In this document: one piece after another, positions 24,282 through 32,099 of the stretch
Layout: each line of letters begins with the position of its first letter
How positions within the stretch are numbered: position 1 is the stretch's first letter
Made by a program: the position numbers and the translations under genes
Notes under the pieces: generated by a model
Database searches by the model: none
The model's input: only the letters and a program-made list of their open reading frames with translations
What the model was told of the DNA's origin: nothing
Origin: JANXLS01 sp035308565
GTDB taxonomy: Bacteria; Planctomycetota; SZUA-567; H5-PLA8
DNA: 64,000 bases
Assembly (NCBI GenBank): GCA_035308565.1
Contig: DATGGK010000039.1
Coordinates: 1 to 64,000 of the forward strand
Reading direction: 5' to 3'

Positions 24282-26978
24282 ATGAAAAACAGCATTGTCG
24301 TTTCGGCTCTTTTGATTCTCGCCAGTTTCACCAGTCACGACGCCTGCGCCGCGACCGCGCCTCTCGAAATCACCACGCCTCGGGGCGGCGAGGTCTATCT
24401 TGTGGGGCAAACACAGCAGGTGCGCGTGACGGGACGATTCAAGCAGGTGATCATTGATCTCAGCCGCGACGGCGGGGCCACCTTTGCCGACGTGGGGACG
24501 ATCGACAACACCGTCAAAGACAAGTCGCTGCAAAATCTCTTGACGTTCACCGTCGCGGGGCCGGCGGCCACCAATTGCATCATGCGCGCGCGAGGCGTAA
24601 TGGCCAAAGGCACAATTCAAGCGCTGTCGGGCGGGTTTGTGATTACGGACGGCAACACGCTTGCGCCCGTGATCACGATGGATTTGGCCGACGGTTCCGT
24701 GACGACGCCGAAGCTCGCCACTGGCGCGGTGACCAGCGCGAAAGTCAGCAGCGGCGCGGCGTCCGCCGGTTTTTTGCTGACGGCCGACGGCGCGGGCGGC
24801 GCGGATTGGGCGGCGCTGGACACCGTCGGCCTCGATTCCCGTTATGTGTTGAAGGCCGGCGATAAGCTCACGGGCGCGCTCACGCTCAGCGGAAATCCGA
24901 CGCTCGCTCTTCATGCCGCGCCGAAGCAGTATGTGGACGCGGAGACGACGCGCGCACAGAACGCCGAAACATTGCTGACGACCTTGCTCCTCGGCGAATC
25001 CACGCGCGCTCAGAATGCCGAAAGCACGCTGACGACGAATCTCAACGCCGAAGTCACGCGCGCTCAAGGCGCGGAAGGCACGCTGACGACGGCTCTCAAC
25101 ACCGAAGTCACGCGCGCTCAGGGCGCGGAGGGCACGCTGACGACGGCTCTCAACGCTGAAACCACCCGCGCACAAGCCGCGGAGAACACGTTGACGACGA
25201 ATCTCAGCGCGGAAGTGACGGCACGCACCGCGGCTGGCGCCACGTTGCAGACGAACATTGACGGCAAGGTGTCCAAGTCCGGGGACAGCATGAGCGGGGC
25301 GCTGACGCTCAGCGGAAACCCGCTGGCCAATTTGCACGCGGCGCCCAAACAGTATGTGGACGCGGAAACGACGCGGGCGCAAGCCGCCGAAAGCACGCTG
25401 ACGACGAACCTGAGCGCGGAGACCACGGCGCGAACGGGCGCGGACACGGCGCTTCAGACTTCAATCAACACGAAGGTTGCCAAAGCGGGCGACACGATGA
25501 GCGGGCCGCTGGTGCTGAGCGGCGATCCCAGCGCTAATCTGCACGCGGCGACGAAGCAATACGTTGACGCGGAAACCACGCGGGCGCAAGCGGCGGAAGG
25601 GACATTGGCGAGCGGAAAAGTGGCCAAGGCCGGCGACACGATGACGGGCGCGCTTGTGCTGAGTGGAAATCCGGCGCTGAATCTTCACGCCGCGCCCAAA
25701 CAGTACGTGGACGCTGAGACGACGCGGGCGCAAGGCGCGGAAGGGACGCTGACGACGAACTTGAACGCGGAGATTACCCGGGCGACGGCGGCGGAGAGTA
25801 CGCTGACAACCAGCGTGAACGGCAAAGTGGCGAAGGCCGGGGATACGATGACGGGCGCATTGACGTTGAGCGGCGATCCGACGTTGAACCTTCACGCGGC
25901 GACGAAGCAATATGTGGATGCTGAAAAAACACGTGCGCAGGCGGCGGAGGGAACGCTTACCACGAATTTGACAAACGAGGTGACGCGGGCGCAAGGGGCG
26001 GAAGGGACGCTGACGACGAACTTGAACGCTGAGATTACGCGGGCAACGGCGGCGGAGAGTACGCTTACAACCAGCGTGAACGGCAAGGTCAGCAAAGCAG
26101 GCGATACGATGACGGGAGCGTTGACACTGAGCGACGATCCCGCGTTGAATCTTCAAGCCGCGACGAAGCAATATGTAGACGCGTCGGTCGGGGCGGTTGC
26201 AACAATACAAAGCGGGCCAATCTACGGCGACGGGGGCGACGGAGACGTAGTGATTACGGTGGACACTACCATTATCAACGCAGACAAATTCTATAACAAT
26301 TTGACCGTGAATCCCGGCGTCACGCTAAAATTCAGTGGGCGATTGTTTGTGCGCAATACCTGCACGATCAACGGCACGATCTCAAACAACGGAGGCAACG
26401 GCGTTGCGGGCGCCGGCGGCGTTGCCGGAGTGGGCGGAGGCAAGGGTGGGAACTCAATCAGTACAGGTTCGGACAGCGCAGGAGATATTAACAATGGACT
26501 GGGCGGTAACGGAGGGAATGGCGGCAGCCAAGATGGCTCCACGGGAGGCCCACCTGCGGGGGCCGCCGGTAGCGTGGCCCCGGGTAGCGTAACGGTGCTA
26601 AGGGCTTTGCCCAACGCAGTAACGGGCCGGGATCTCAACGGCGTTTTCTTGGGTGGAGGCGCGGGAGGCGGCGGCGGCGGCGGAGCCGCGCCTCTATTTG
26701 GCGGTGGCGGCGGTGGTGGTGGTGTTTTATTGGTCGCGGCGCGTGTTTTTGCAGGCAACGGATCAATTCAAGCGAAAGGCGGCAATGGAGGAAACGCGGC
26801 CGGGGGTTACGGGGCGGGCGGTGGCGGCGGCGGCGGTCTTATTGTCACCGTCTCTAGCAATTCTCCAGTAACTGCCGGAATCACTTTCGATGTCAGTGGC
26901 GGCACCCACGGCACAGCGTCGGGCACCGGCACGTCGGGAACAAACGGTACTGCGGGAAGAATCTATAATGTCTTTTGA
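24282..26978 (+). CDS. Secreted protein with phage-tail-fibre-like repeats and Gly-rich C-terminus
   Basis: 898 residues with a signal peptide (MKNSIVVSALLILASFTSHDACA). Residues 25-130 form a beta domain (LEITTPRGGEVYLVGQTQQV). Six copies of a unit like GDTMTGALTLSGDPTLNLHA plus KQYVDAE follow at about residues 192, 334, 402, 449, 521 and 606. This is the repeat known from phage tail-fibre and receptor-binding proteins. They are joined by coiled-coil stretches of TRAQGAEGTLTTNLNAEV. After residue 630 there is a parallel-beta-like segment (TINADKFYNNLTVNPGVTLKF), and the last 200 residues are extremely Gly-rich. It is likely a trimeric surface fibre or adhesin. No phage genes flank it. Confidence 0.88.
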   Translation: MKNSIVVSALLILASFTSHDACAATAPLEITTPRGGEVYLVGQTQQVRVTGRFKQVIIDLSRDGGATFADVGTIDNTVKDKSLQNLLTFTVAGPAATNCIMRARGVMAKGTIQALSGGFVITDGNTLAPVITMDLADGSVTTPKLATGAVTSAKVSSGAASAGFLLTADGAGGADWAALDTVGLDSRYVLKAGDKLTGALTLSGNPTLALHAAPKQYVDAETTRAQNAETLLTTLLLGESTRAQNAESTLTTNLNAEVTRAQGAEGTLTTALNTEVTRAQGAEGTLTTALNAETTRAQAAENTLTTNLSAEVTARTAAGATLQTNIDGKVSKSGDSMSGALTLSGNPLANLHAAPKQYVDAETTRAQAAESTLTTNLSAETTARTGADTALQTSINTKVAKAGDTMSGPLVLSGDPSANLHAATKQYVDAETTRAQAAEGTLASGKVAKAGDTMTGALVLSGNPALNLHAAPKQYVDAETTRAQGAEGTLTTNLNAEITRATAAESTLTTSVNGKVAKAGDTMTGALTLSGDPTLNLHAATKQYVDAEKTRAQAAEGTLTTNLTNEVTRAQGAEGTLTTNLNAEITRATAAESTLTTSVNGKVSKAGDTMTGALTLSDDPALNLQAATKQYVDASVGAVATIQSGPIYGDGGDGDVVITVDTTIINADKFYNNLTVNPGVTLKFSGRLFVRNTCTINGTISNNGGNGVAGAGGVAGVGGGKGGNSISTGSDSAGDINNGLGGNGGNGGSQDGSTGGPPAGAAGSVAPGSVTVLRALPNAVTGRDLNGVFLGGGAGGGGGGGAAPLFGGGGGGGGVLLVAARVFAGNGSIQAKGGNGGNAAGGYGAGGGGGGGLIVTVSSNSPVTAGITFDVSGGTHGTASGTGTSGTNGTAGRIYNVF

Positions 26979-27109
26979 TTTGACGATCTGCGAATCGCAA
27001 TTTTAACCCCGCCCGCTTTTTTATTGCAAGGCCTTCGCCGCCGGCGAAAATGTCGAAATTGCCAGGCGGATCGGTTTTATAGCGCGTCCCCGGCGCTCCC
27101 GCGCCAGTA

Positions 27110-27631
27110 ATGCGAGCAACGCAGATGAACATGGATTCATTTAAAGAAAGCGTTGAGAGCAGCTTTTATTCGATTCACGAGGCCGCGCACGCGGTCATGC
27201 ATTTTTTATTCGGCAATTCAATAAATTACGTTTCCTGGCGGTTGCGGTGTTGTGATCCTGCTGACGACCCGGATATGTCAGACAAGCAATGGATTCAAAC
27301 CTTGCAAGCCGGCAGCGTAGCATGGGAAATCAAATTTCCCGGGAGTTCGAGTTCGATCGAAGAGTCGCATACGCAAGATTGCGATCATGACCAGATCGCG
27401 GAACGCACGGAATACCTGGTGAAAAACGGCGAATGGTTAGAGGACTCTGTTGAGAACGAGCTATTGAAATTAAAGGAGGATACGCGTCGAATGTTAAGCG
27501 AACCGATTGCGTGGCAGGCGGTGGAAAAAATCGCTCACGAAATGTGCGAACGTAAAGATGGTTTCCTCAATGGTAAATCCGCTCGCCTTATTTTTGACTC
27601 GGTTGTAAATTCCCATATAAATCCGGGATAG
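27110..27631 (+). CDS. HExxH-motif protein, M41/FtsH-peptidase-like zinc site
   Basis: 173 residues. HEAAHAVMHFLFG (His23-Glu24-x-x-His27) matches the zinc-binding helix of FtsH/M41-type peptidases (HEAGHAV), followed by beta-like NSINYVSWRLRC. A candidate third ligand is among Glu/Asp in the acidic helix GEWLEDSVENELLKLKED. There is no AAA domain, membrane segment or signal peptide, so this is a free-standing cytoplasmic protein. GC is clearly lower (mid-40s percent) than in neighbouring genes, and the gene borders the repeat island, which suggests acquisition. The start could be the ATG at 27125. Peptidase activity is inferred from one motif. Confidence 0.6.
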   Translation: MRATQMNMDSFKESVESSFYSIHEAAHAVMHFLFGNSINYVSWRLRCCDPADDPDMSDKQWIQTLQAGSVAWEIKFPGSSSSIEESHTQDCDHDQIAERTEYLVKNGEWLEDSVENELLKLKEDTRRMLSEPIAWQAVEKIAHEMCERKDGFLNGKSARLIFDSVVNSHINPG

Positions 27632-27645
27632 ACTGCGAAGTTTCG

Positions 27646-27776
27646 GTGACGAACACGAAATTGTCGAGCGGAAATGACACCGTCGCGGCCATGATCGCGC
27701 CGCGCGTGGACTTGTGCCGGTGTTCCAAAGGCCGCGCGCAGTTTGGGGCGCGACTGCGCGGGAATTCGCGAGCTTT
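27646..27776. repeat. 131-base direct repeat, copy 1
   Basis: From GACGAACACGAAATTGTCGA to GGGAATTCGCGAGC. About 90% identical to copy 2. On the minus strand it encodes MAATVSFPLDNFV, after which the copies diverge, marking one repeat edge. Confidence 0.9.
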
Positions 27777-27829
27777 GTGCTGCTCACCGTCCAAATCTTT
27801 GTTTTACGCAAAGGTATAATTGCCGTTTC

Positions 27830-28070
27830 TTCAGCCGCGTTAGCGGCGAAACATGAATAGCCGTGGGCGTAGCGCGCTCGCGCGCAAGCCCACGGTTTTG
27901 CGCGCGCACGATCCCTAAGCCGCGTAGCGGCGACACCGAGGGGACGCGGCGTTTTAGTGCCGCCGCTACGCGGCTTGGAACGGTCTTTGGGCTTTTACCG
28001 TGGCCTTGCGCGCAAACGCGCTACGACCACGGCTATTCATGTGCCGCCGCTCCGCGGCTAAAAGATTTGC
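27830..28070. repeat. Nested inverted repeats
   Basis: ACATGAATAGCCGTGG with GTAGC at the left is mirrored by GCTACGACCACGGCTATTCA at the right; inside, GCCGCGTAGCGGCG faces GCCGCCGCTACGCGGC. The whole block can fold on itself. Confidence 0.8.
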
Positions 28071-28105
28071 GTTGCTCAAAGTCCATTCGTGAAGATTCGG
28101 CTATC

Positions 28106-28236
28106 GGCGACGTACACGAAATTGTCGAGCGGAAATGACACCGTCGCGGCCATGATCGCGCCGCGCGTGGACTCGTGCCGGTGTTCCAAAGGCCGCGCGA
28201 ATTTTGGGGCGCGATTGCGCGGGAATTCGCACGCTC
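28106..28236. repeat. 131-base direct repeat, copy 2
   Basis: Same orientation as copy 1; together the two flank about 330 bases of palindromic sequence, like a MITE or composite element with no transposase. Confidence 0.9.
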
Positions 28237-28242
28237 TGTTTT

Positions 28243-28560
28243 GACCCCGGCAGGGGTCGGAGAGGGTAGCCGGGGGTTGAGACCGCCAGGTCGATACCCC
28301 CGGACACGGCGCGCCCATGCGCCCCTTCACCCCGGCAGGGGTGACAGAGGAATTCGTGCGAGGTGGAGCGACATCGTCTGCGACCCCTGCCGGGGTCGAA
28401 TTCAATCCAGCGCCTCTTTTCCGGGGGTATCGCGCTGCGCGCTCAACCCCCGGCTATCTTCTGCGACCCCTGCCGGAGTCGAACGGCGATCTTTTCATGC
28501 TGACCGGGGGTGTCGGGCGAATACGCCGTCGACCCCCGGCTAATTTCCGCGACCCCTCGC
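28243..28560. repeat. GACCCCTGCCGGGGTC palindrome cluster
   Basis: Four to five copies of CCCCGGCAGGGGT or its reverse, spaced 70-90 bases, interleaved with GTAGCCGGGGGTTGA-type units. Frames across them repeat TPAGV or DPCRG peptides, which are not genes. Confidence 0.85.
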
Positions 28561-28581
28561 GGGGAAAAAGATGGGCCGAGC

Positions 28582-28621
28582 TTCGCGCGACGGGCCGGCG
28601 GGATGCCCGGCGGTACAGGAC
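28582..28621. repeat. Palindromic repeat family D, spacer copy
   Basis: CGGGCCGGCGGGATGCCCGG followed by CGGTACAGG, the reverse complement of the unit inside the U32 gene. Confidence 0.7.
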
Positions 28622-28710
28622 GCGCCGATTTTTTCGCAGGCTCGCCAAACGGACTGGCTATTCAGAGTGATCAGATCGGGGGCCTATGAAATACCTAACA
28701 TTACCCGACG

Positions 28711-28724
28711 TTCCACGTGGAACA
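28711..28724. promoter_or_regulatory. parS-like palindrome (candidate ParB site)
   Basis: GTTCCACGTGGAAC is a perfect 14-base palindrome; with flanks (CGTTCCACGTGGAACA) it differs at one base from the known parS variant TGTTCCACGTGGAACA. No parA/parB is in the window. Confidence 0.5.
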
Positions 28725-28751
28725 TTTTGGCACTTGGATTGCTATTCGCGC

Positions 28752-28886
28752 ACATGTGCAACTTATGCAAGGGAAATAGGGCGGATGGGCCGGTATGGGT
28801 TGAACAATGTGCAACTTTTGACCGGATTGGGAGCGACTCCGACCGCCTGAAGGCGGGACTACGAACGTTGTGCAACTTTTGCAACT
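28752..28886. repeat. Three TGTGCAACTT direct repeats
   Basis: TGTGCAACTTATGCAA, TGTGCAACTTTTGACC and TGTGCAACTTTTGCAA occur at about 28754, 28808 and 28869, all in one orientation, just right of the parS-like site. A family palindrome (GACCGCCTGAAGGCGGGACT, 28839-28858) sits between the last two. Confidence 0.65.
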
Positions 28887-28901
28887 GAGAAGCGTGTCGA
28901 A

Positions 28902-28929
28902 GAAAATAAGGGCGGCTTGAAAGCCGCCC
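28902..28929 (-). terminator. Rho-independent terminator of the efflux operon
   Basis: On the minus strand GGGCGGCTT and AAGCCGCCC form a nine-pair stem followed by TTATTTTC, 42 bases past the last efflux gene. Confidence 0.85.
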
Positions 28930-28970
28930 CTCCAACACTTCGTGCAATTCTTTTCGACTTTGGATTGCTG

Positions 28971-31900
28971 TCACCCGTGCGCCACTTCCACATTCGCCTT
29001 CGGATGCCGCTTGTGGCCTTTGACCCACAGGCGCATTTTGTCCAGCGTGATGTACACGACCGGCGTTGTGTAGAGCGTGAGCATCTGGCTGAAGATCAGC
29101 CCGCCGACAATCGCCAGGCCCATGGGCTGGCGCAGTTCCGCCCCGATGCCGTGGCCGATCGCCAGCGGCGTGGCGCCCAGCAGCGCCGCCATCGTGGTCA
29201 TGATGATCGGGCGGAAGCGCAGCAGGCACGCTTCGCGGATCGCCGCCGCGGGTTCCTTGGCGTGATCGCGTTCGGCTTCGAGCGCAAAGTCGATCATCAT
29301 GATCGCATTTTTCTTGACGATGCCAATGAGCAGAATAATGCCGATGTAACCCATCACGTCCAGCGGCATGCCGAATAACAGCAGCGCCAGCAGCGCGCCA
29401 ATGCCCGCGGACGGAATCGTCGAGAGGATCGTGAGTGGATGAACGAGGCTTTCGTAAAGCACGCCGAGGATCAGATAAATTGCAATCAGCGCGGTGACGA
29501 CCAGCCACGGCAGCGTGGAAAGCGACTCCTGGAACGCCTGCGCGGTGCCCTGAAAGCTGGCGCGGATGCTGAGCGGCAAATCGATTTCGCGCGCCGCGCG
29601 CTCGATGGCCTCGGATGCGTCGCCCAGCGCCACATCGGGCTTGAGATCGAAGGAGATGGTGACCGACGGGAATTGGCCCTGATGGTTGACGGCGAGCGCT
29701 TGCGGGCCGCGTTCGAATTTTGCGAAGGTGCGCAGCGGCACCTGTTTTCCGGTGCTCGTGGATTTCACATAAATTTTGTCGAGCGAGGCCGGGTCTTCGA
29801 GGATCGCGTCGTTGCCTTCGAGCACGACGCGGTATTGATCGATGTCGGTATAAATGACGGCGACCTGGCGCTGGCCGAACGCGTCGTAGAGCGCCGAATC
29901 GATGTCGGAGGGCGCGATGCCGAAGCGCGCCGCCGCGTCGCGGTCGATGGTCACGCGCGCTTCGAGCCCGCCCTGGAATTTGTCCGTGGTCACGCGCTCG
30001 AGCATGGGCAAACTCTCGAGCTTGGCCAGAAGCTTGGGATAGAACGCATTGAGTTCGCTGACGTCCACGCTGGAGAGCGTATATTGATACTGCGATTTTG
30101 AGATGCGCCCGCCGACGCGCACGTCCTGAATCAACTGCGGATAAAAGGCGATGCCGGGAATTTTCTCGGCCTCGCGAGTCAGCGCGGCGATGACTTGCGT
30201 TGTGGTGTGCTTGCGATCCGCTGGGTCTTTCAGGTCGATAAAGAAGCGGCCGGTGTTGACCAGCGAGTTGAATCCGGACGCGCCGGTGGACGAATTAAAT
30301 GCGCGCACATCCTCGTTTTTCACCAGAATGGCGTTCAATTGCTGCTGCTTGGCCACCATCTCCTTAAACGAAATATCCGTGCGCGCTTCCGACGTGGCGG
30401 AGATGCGGCCGGTGTCCTGTTGCGGAAAAAAACCTTTCGGAATGCGGTAGTACAAATAGCCCGTCAGCAAGACCGTCGCCGCCATGACCCCGAGCATAAC
30501 GTATTGATGCCTGAGAACGATATCCAGCGACCAGCGGTACACCGCCAGAATCGAATCGAAAAAGCCCTCGCTGACGCGATCGAGCCAGCCATGGCGCGCC
30601 TGCTCGCCCTGTGCGTGCGAACCGGGCCGCGCGAGGTACGCGCAAATCATGGGCGTGCCAGTCAGCGAGACAACGGCGGACACCGCCACGGCCATGCTCA
30701 GCGTCACCGCGAATTCGCGAAACAAGCGCCCCACGATGCCGCCCATGAACAAAAGCGGAATGAACACGGCGATCAGCGAAATGCTGATGGAGACCACCGT
30801 GAATCCAATCTGCTTCGCGCCGGCCAGCGCCGCTTGGAAGGGCTTGTCGCCGGCTTCGTGCCGGCGCATCACGTTTTCGATCATTACGATGGCGTCGTCC
30901 ACGACGAAACCGACCGCGACGGTCAGCGCCATCAGCGACAGATTGTCCACGCTGTAACCACAGAGGTACATGCCGCCGAATGTGCCGGCGAGCGACAGCG
31001 GGATGGTGACCGCGGCGGCGAACGTACTCCAGAAACGGCGCAGAAACAAAAACACGATCAGGATCACCAGCGCGACGGTGAGCGCGAGCGTGAATTGCAC
31101 TTCGTTGACCGACGCGCGGATCGAAGCGGTGCGGTCGCTTAAAATGGTTGTCTTGACGGCCGGAGGCATCCAGGCTTCCAACTGCGGTTCAAGTTCCTTG
31201 ATCGCATTGACCGTCGCGATGACATTGGCACTGGGCTGTTTAAAAATGGCGATGAGCGTCGCTGGCTCCTCGTTGAACCACGCGGCCTGCCGCACATCGA
31301 CGACGCCATCGGTCACTTTGGCGACGGCGTCGAGGCGGACGATGTTGCCATTTTTCGCGCGCAGGACAAGCGGCTGATAAGCGCTGGCTTCGTAAAGTTG
31401 ATCGTTGTCGCCGATCGTGAATGCGTTTTGGCTGCCGTCAAAGGTGCCTTTGGGCCCATGCGCGTCGGAGTTGTTGAGCAGGTTGCGGATGTCTTCGAAG
31501 CCGAGGCCCATGTTGGCCAGCGCCGTGGCATTGACGTTCACCCGCACCGCCGATTTTTGCGCGCCGAAGATCAGCACTTGCGCGACTCCGGTCACCTGCG
31601 ACATGCGCTGCGCAAGAATGGTCGAAGCGGCTTGATAGACTTTTCCGGGCGTGAGTGTATCGGACGCAAGCGCCAGAATCAGAATGGGCGCGTCGGCCGG
31701 ATTGGTTTTGCGCCATGTAGGAGGATTGGGCAGGTTCGTGGGCAGATCGCCGCGCGCCGCGGTGATCGCGGCTTGAACGTCGCGCGCGGCCAGATCGGCG
31801 TTGCGGTCGAGCGAAAATTGCAGCGTCACGCTGCACGAACCGACACCGCTGATGGACGTCATTTCCGTGACGCCCGCGATTTGCCCAAAGCGGCGTTCGA

Positions 31901-32099
31901 GCGGCGCGGCGACGGCGGACGCCATGGTTTCAGGATTGGCGCCGGGAAGCAATGCCGAAACTGAGATCGTCGCCGCGTCGAAACGCGGCAGTGCGGAGAC
32001 CGGCAATTGCCAATACCCGATGACGCCGGTAAGCATGATCGCTATCATTAATAACGATGTGCCGATGGGGCGGCGGATGAAGGGCTCGGAGATGCTCAT
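28971..32099 (-). CDS. RND multidrug efflux inner-membrane pump (MdtC/AcrB family), second pump gene
   Basis: 1042 residues, the family's normal length. It starts MSISEPFIRRPIGTSLLMIAIMLTGVIGYWQLPVSALP, the usual first transmembrane helix. The proton-relay Asp pair is in VAVGFVVDDAIVMIENVMRR (TM4). Two large periplasmic loops carry family motifs (LPRFDAATISVSALLPGANPE, FGQRQVAVIYTDIDQY). Its ATG overlaps the upstream pump's stop (ATGA), so the two are translationally coupled. By analogy with MdtB-MdtC, the two pumps probably form a heterotrimer, using the proton gradient to export drugs or metabolites. No outer-membrane channel (TolC) gene is adjacent. A longer frame to 32468 reads into the upstream gene and is rejected. 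Confidence 0.93.
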   Translation of the reverse strand: MSISEPFIRRPIGTSLLMIAIMLTGVIGYWQLPVSALPRFDAATISVSALLPGANPETMASAVAAPLERRFGQIAGVTEMTSISGVGSCSVTLQFSLDRNADLAARDVQAAITAARGDLPTNLPNPPTWRKTNPADAPILILALASDTLTPGKVYQAASTILAQRMSQVTGVAQVLIFGAQKSAVRVNVNATALANMGLGFEDIRNLLNNSDAHGPKGTFDGSQNAFTIGDNDQLYEASAYQPLVLRAKNGNIVRLDAVAKVTDGVVDVRQAAWFNEEPATLIAIFKQPSANVIATVNAIKELEPQLEAWMPPAVKTTILSDRTASIRASVNEVQFTLALTVALVILIVFLFLRRFWSTFAAAVTIPLSLAGTFGGMYLCGYSVDNLSLMALTVAVGFVVDDAIVMIENVMRRHEAGDKPFQAALAGAKQIGFTVVSISISLIAVFIPLLFMGGIVGRLFREFAVTLSMAVAVSAVVSLTGTPMICAYLARPGSHAQGEQARHGWLDRVSEGFFDSILAVYRWSLDIVLRHQYVMLGVMAATVLLTGYLYYRIPKGFFPQQDTGRISATSEARTDISFKEMVAKQQQLNAILVKNEDVRAFNSSTGASGFNSLVNTGRFFIDLKDPADRKHTTTQVIAALTREAEKIPGIAFYPQLIQDVRVGGRISKSQYQYTLSSVDVSELNAFYPKLLAKLESLPMLERVTTDKFQGGLEARVTIDRDAAARFGIAPSDIDSALYDAFGQRQVAVIYTDIDQYRVVLEGNDAILEDPASLDKIYVKSTSTGKQVPLRTFAKFERGPQALAVNHQGQFPSVTISFDLKPDVALGDASEAIERAAREIDLPLSIRASFQGTAQAFQESLSTLPWLVVTALIAIYLILGVLYESLVHPLTILSTIPSAGIGALLALLLFGMPLDVMGYIGIILLIGIVKKNAIMMIDFALEAERDHAKEPAAAIREACLLRFRPIIMTTMAALLGATPLAIGHGIGAELRQPMGLAIVGGLIFSQMLTLYTTPVVYITLDKMRLWVKGHKRHPKANVEVAHG

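Larger units (their letters stand above)
27632..28970. other. Gene-free repeat island
   Basis: 1.3 kb with no convincing gene. It contains a 131-base direct repeat pair (27646-27776, 28106-28236), nested palindromes between them (27830-28070), GACCCCTGCCGG-type palindromes (28243-28560), a family-D element, a parS-like palindrome (28711-28724), three TGTGCAACTT repeats and the terminator of the efflux operon. Small frames here are translations of the repeats. Confidence 0.75.

Noticed and set aside
24192..25382. 396-residue minus-strand frame with internal repeats
   Set aside because: The repeats merely mirror the tail-fibre-like repeats of the plus-strand gene.
27846..28070. Insertion sequence with transposase
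   Set aside because: Inverted repeats are present, but the interior has no frame resembling a transposase, so it is at most a non-autonomous element.
28243..28560. CRISPR array
   Set aside because: The GACCCCTGCCGGGGTC units are short, in both orientations and unevenly spaced, with repeats also inside the intervals; no cas genes.
28684..29508. 274-residue minus-strand frame
   Set aside because: It is an out-of-frame read of the efflux pump 3' end running into the repeat island.
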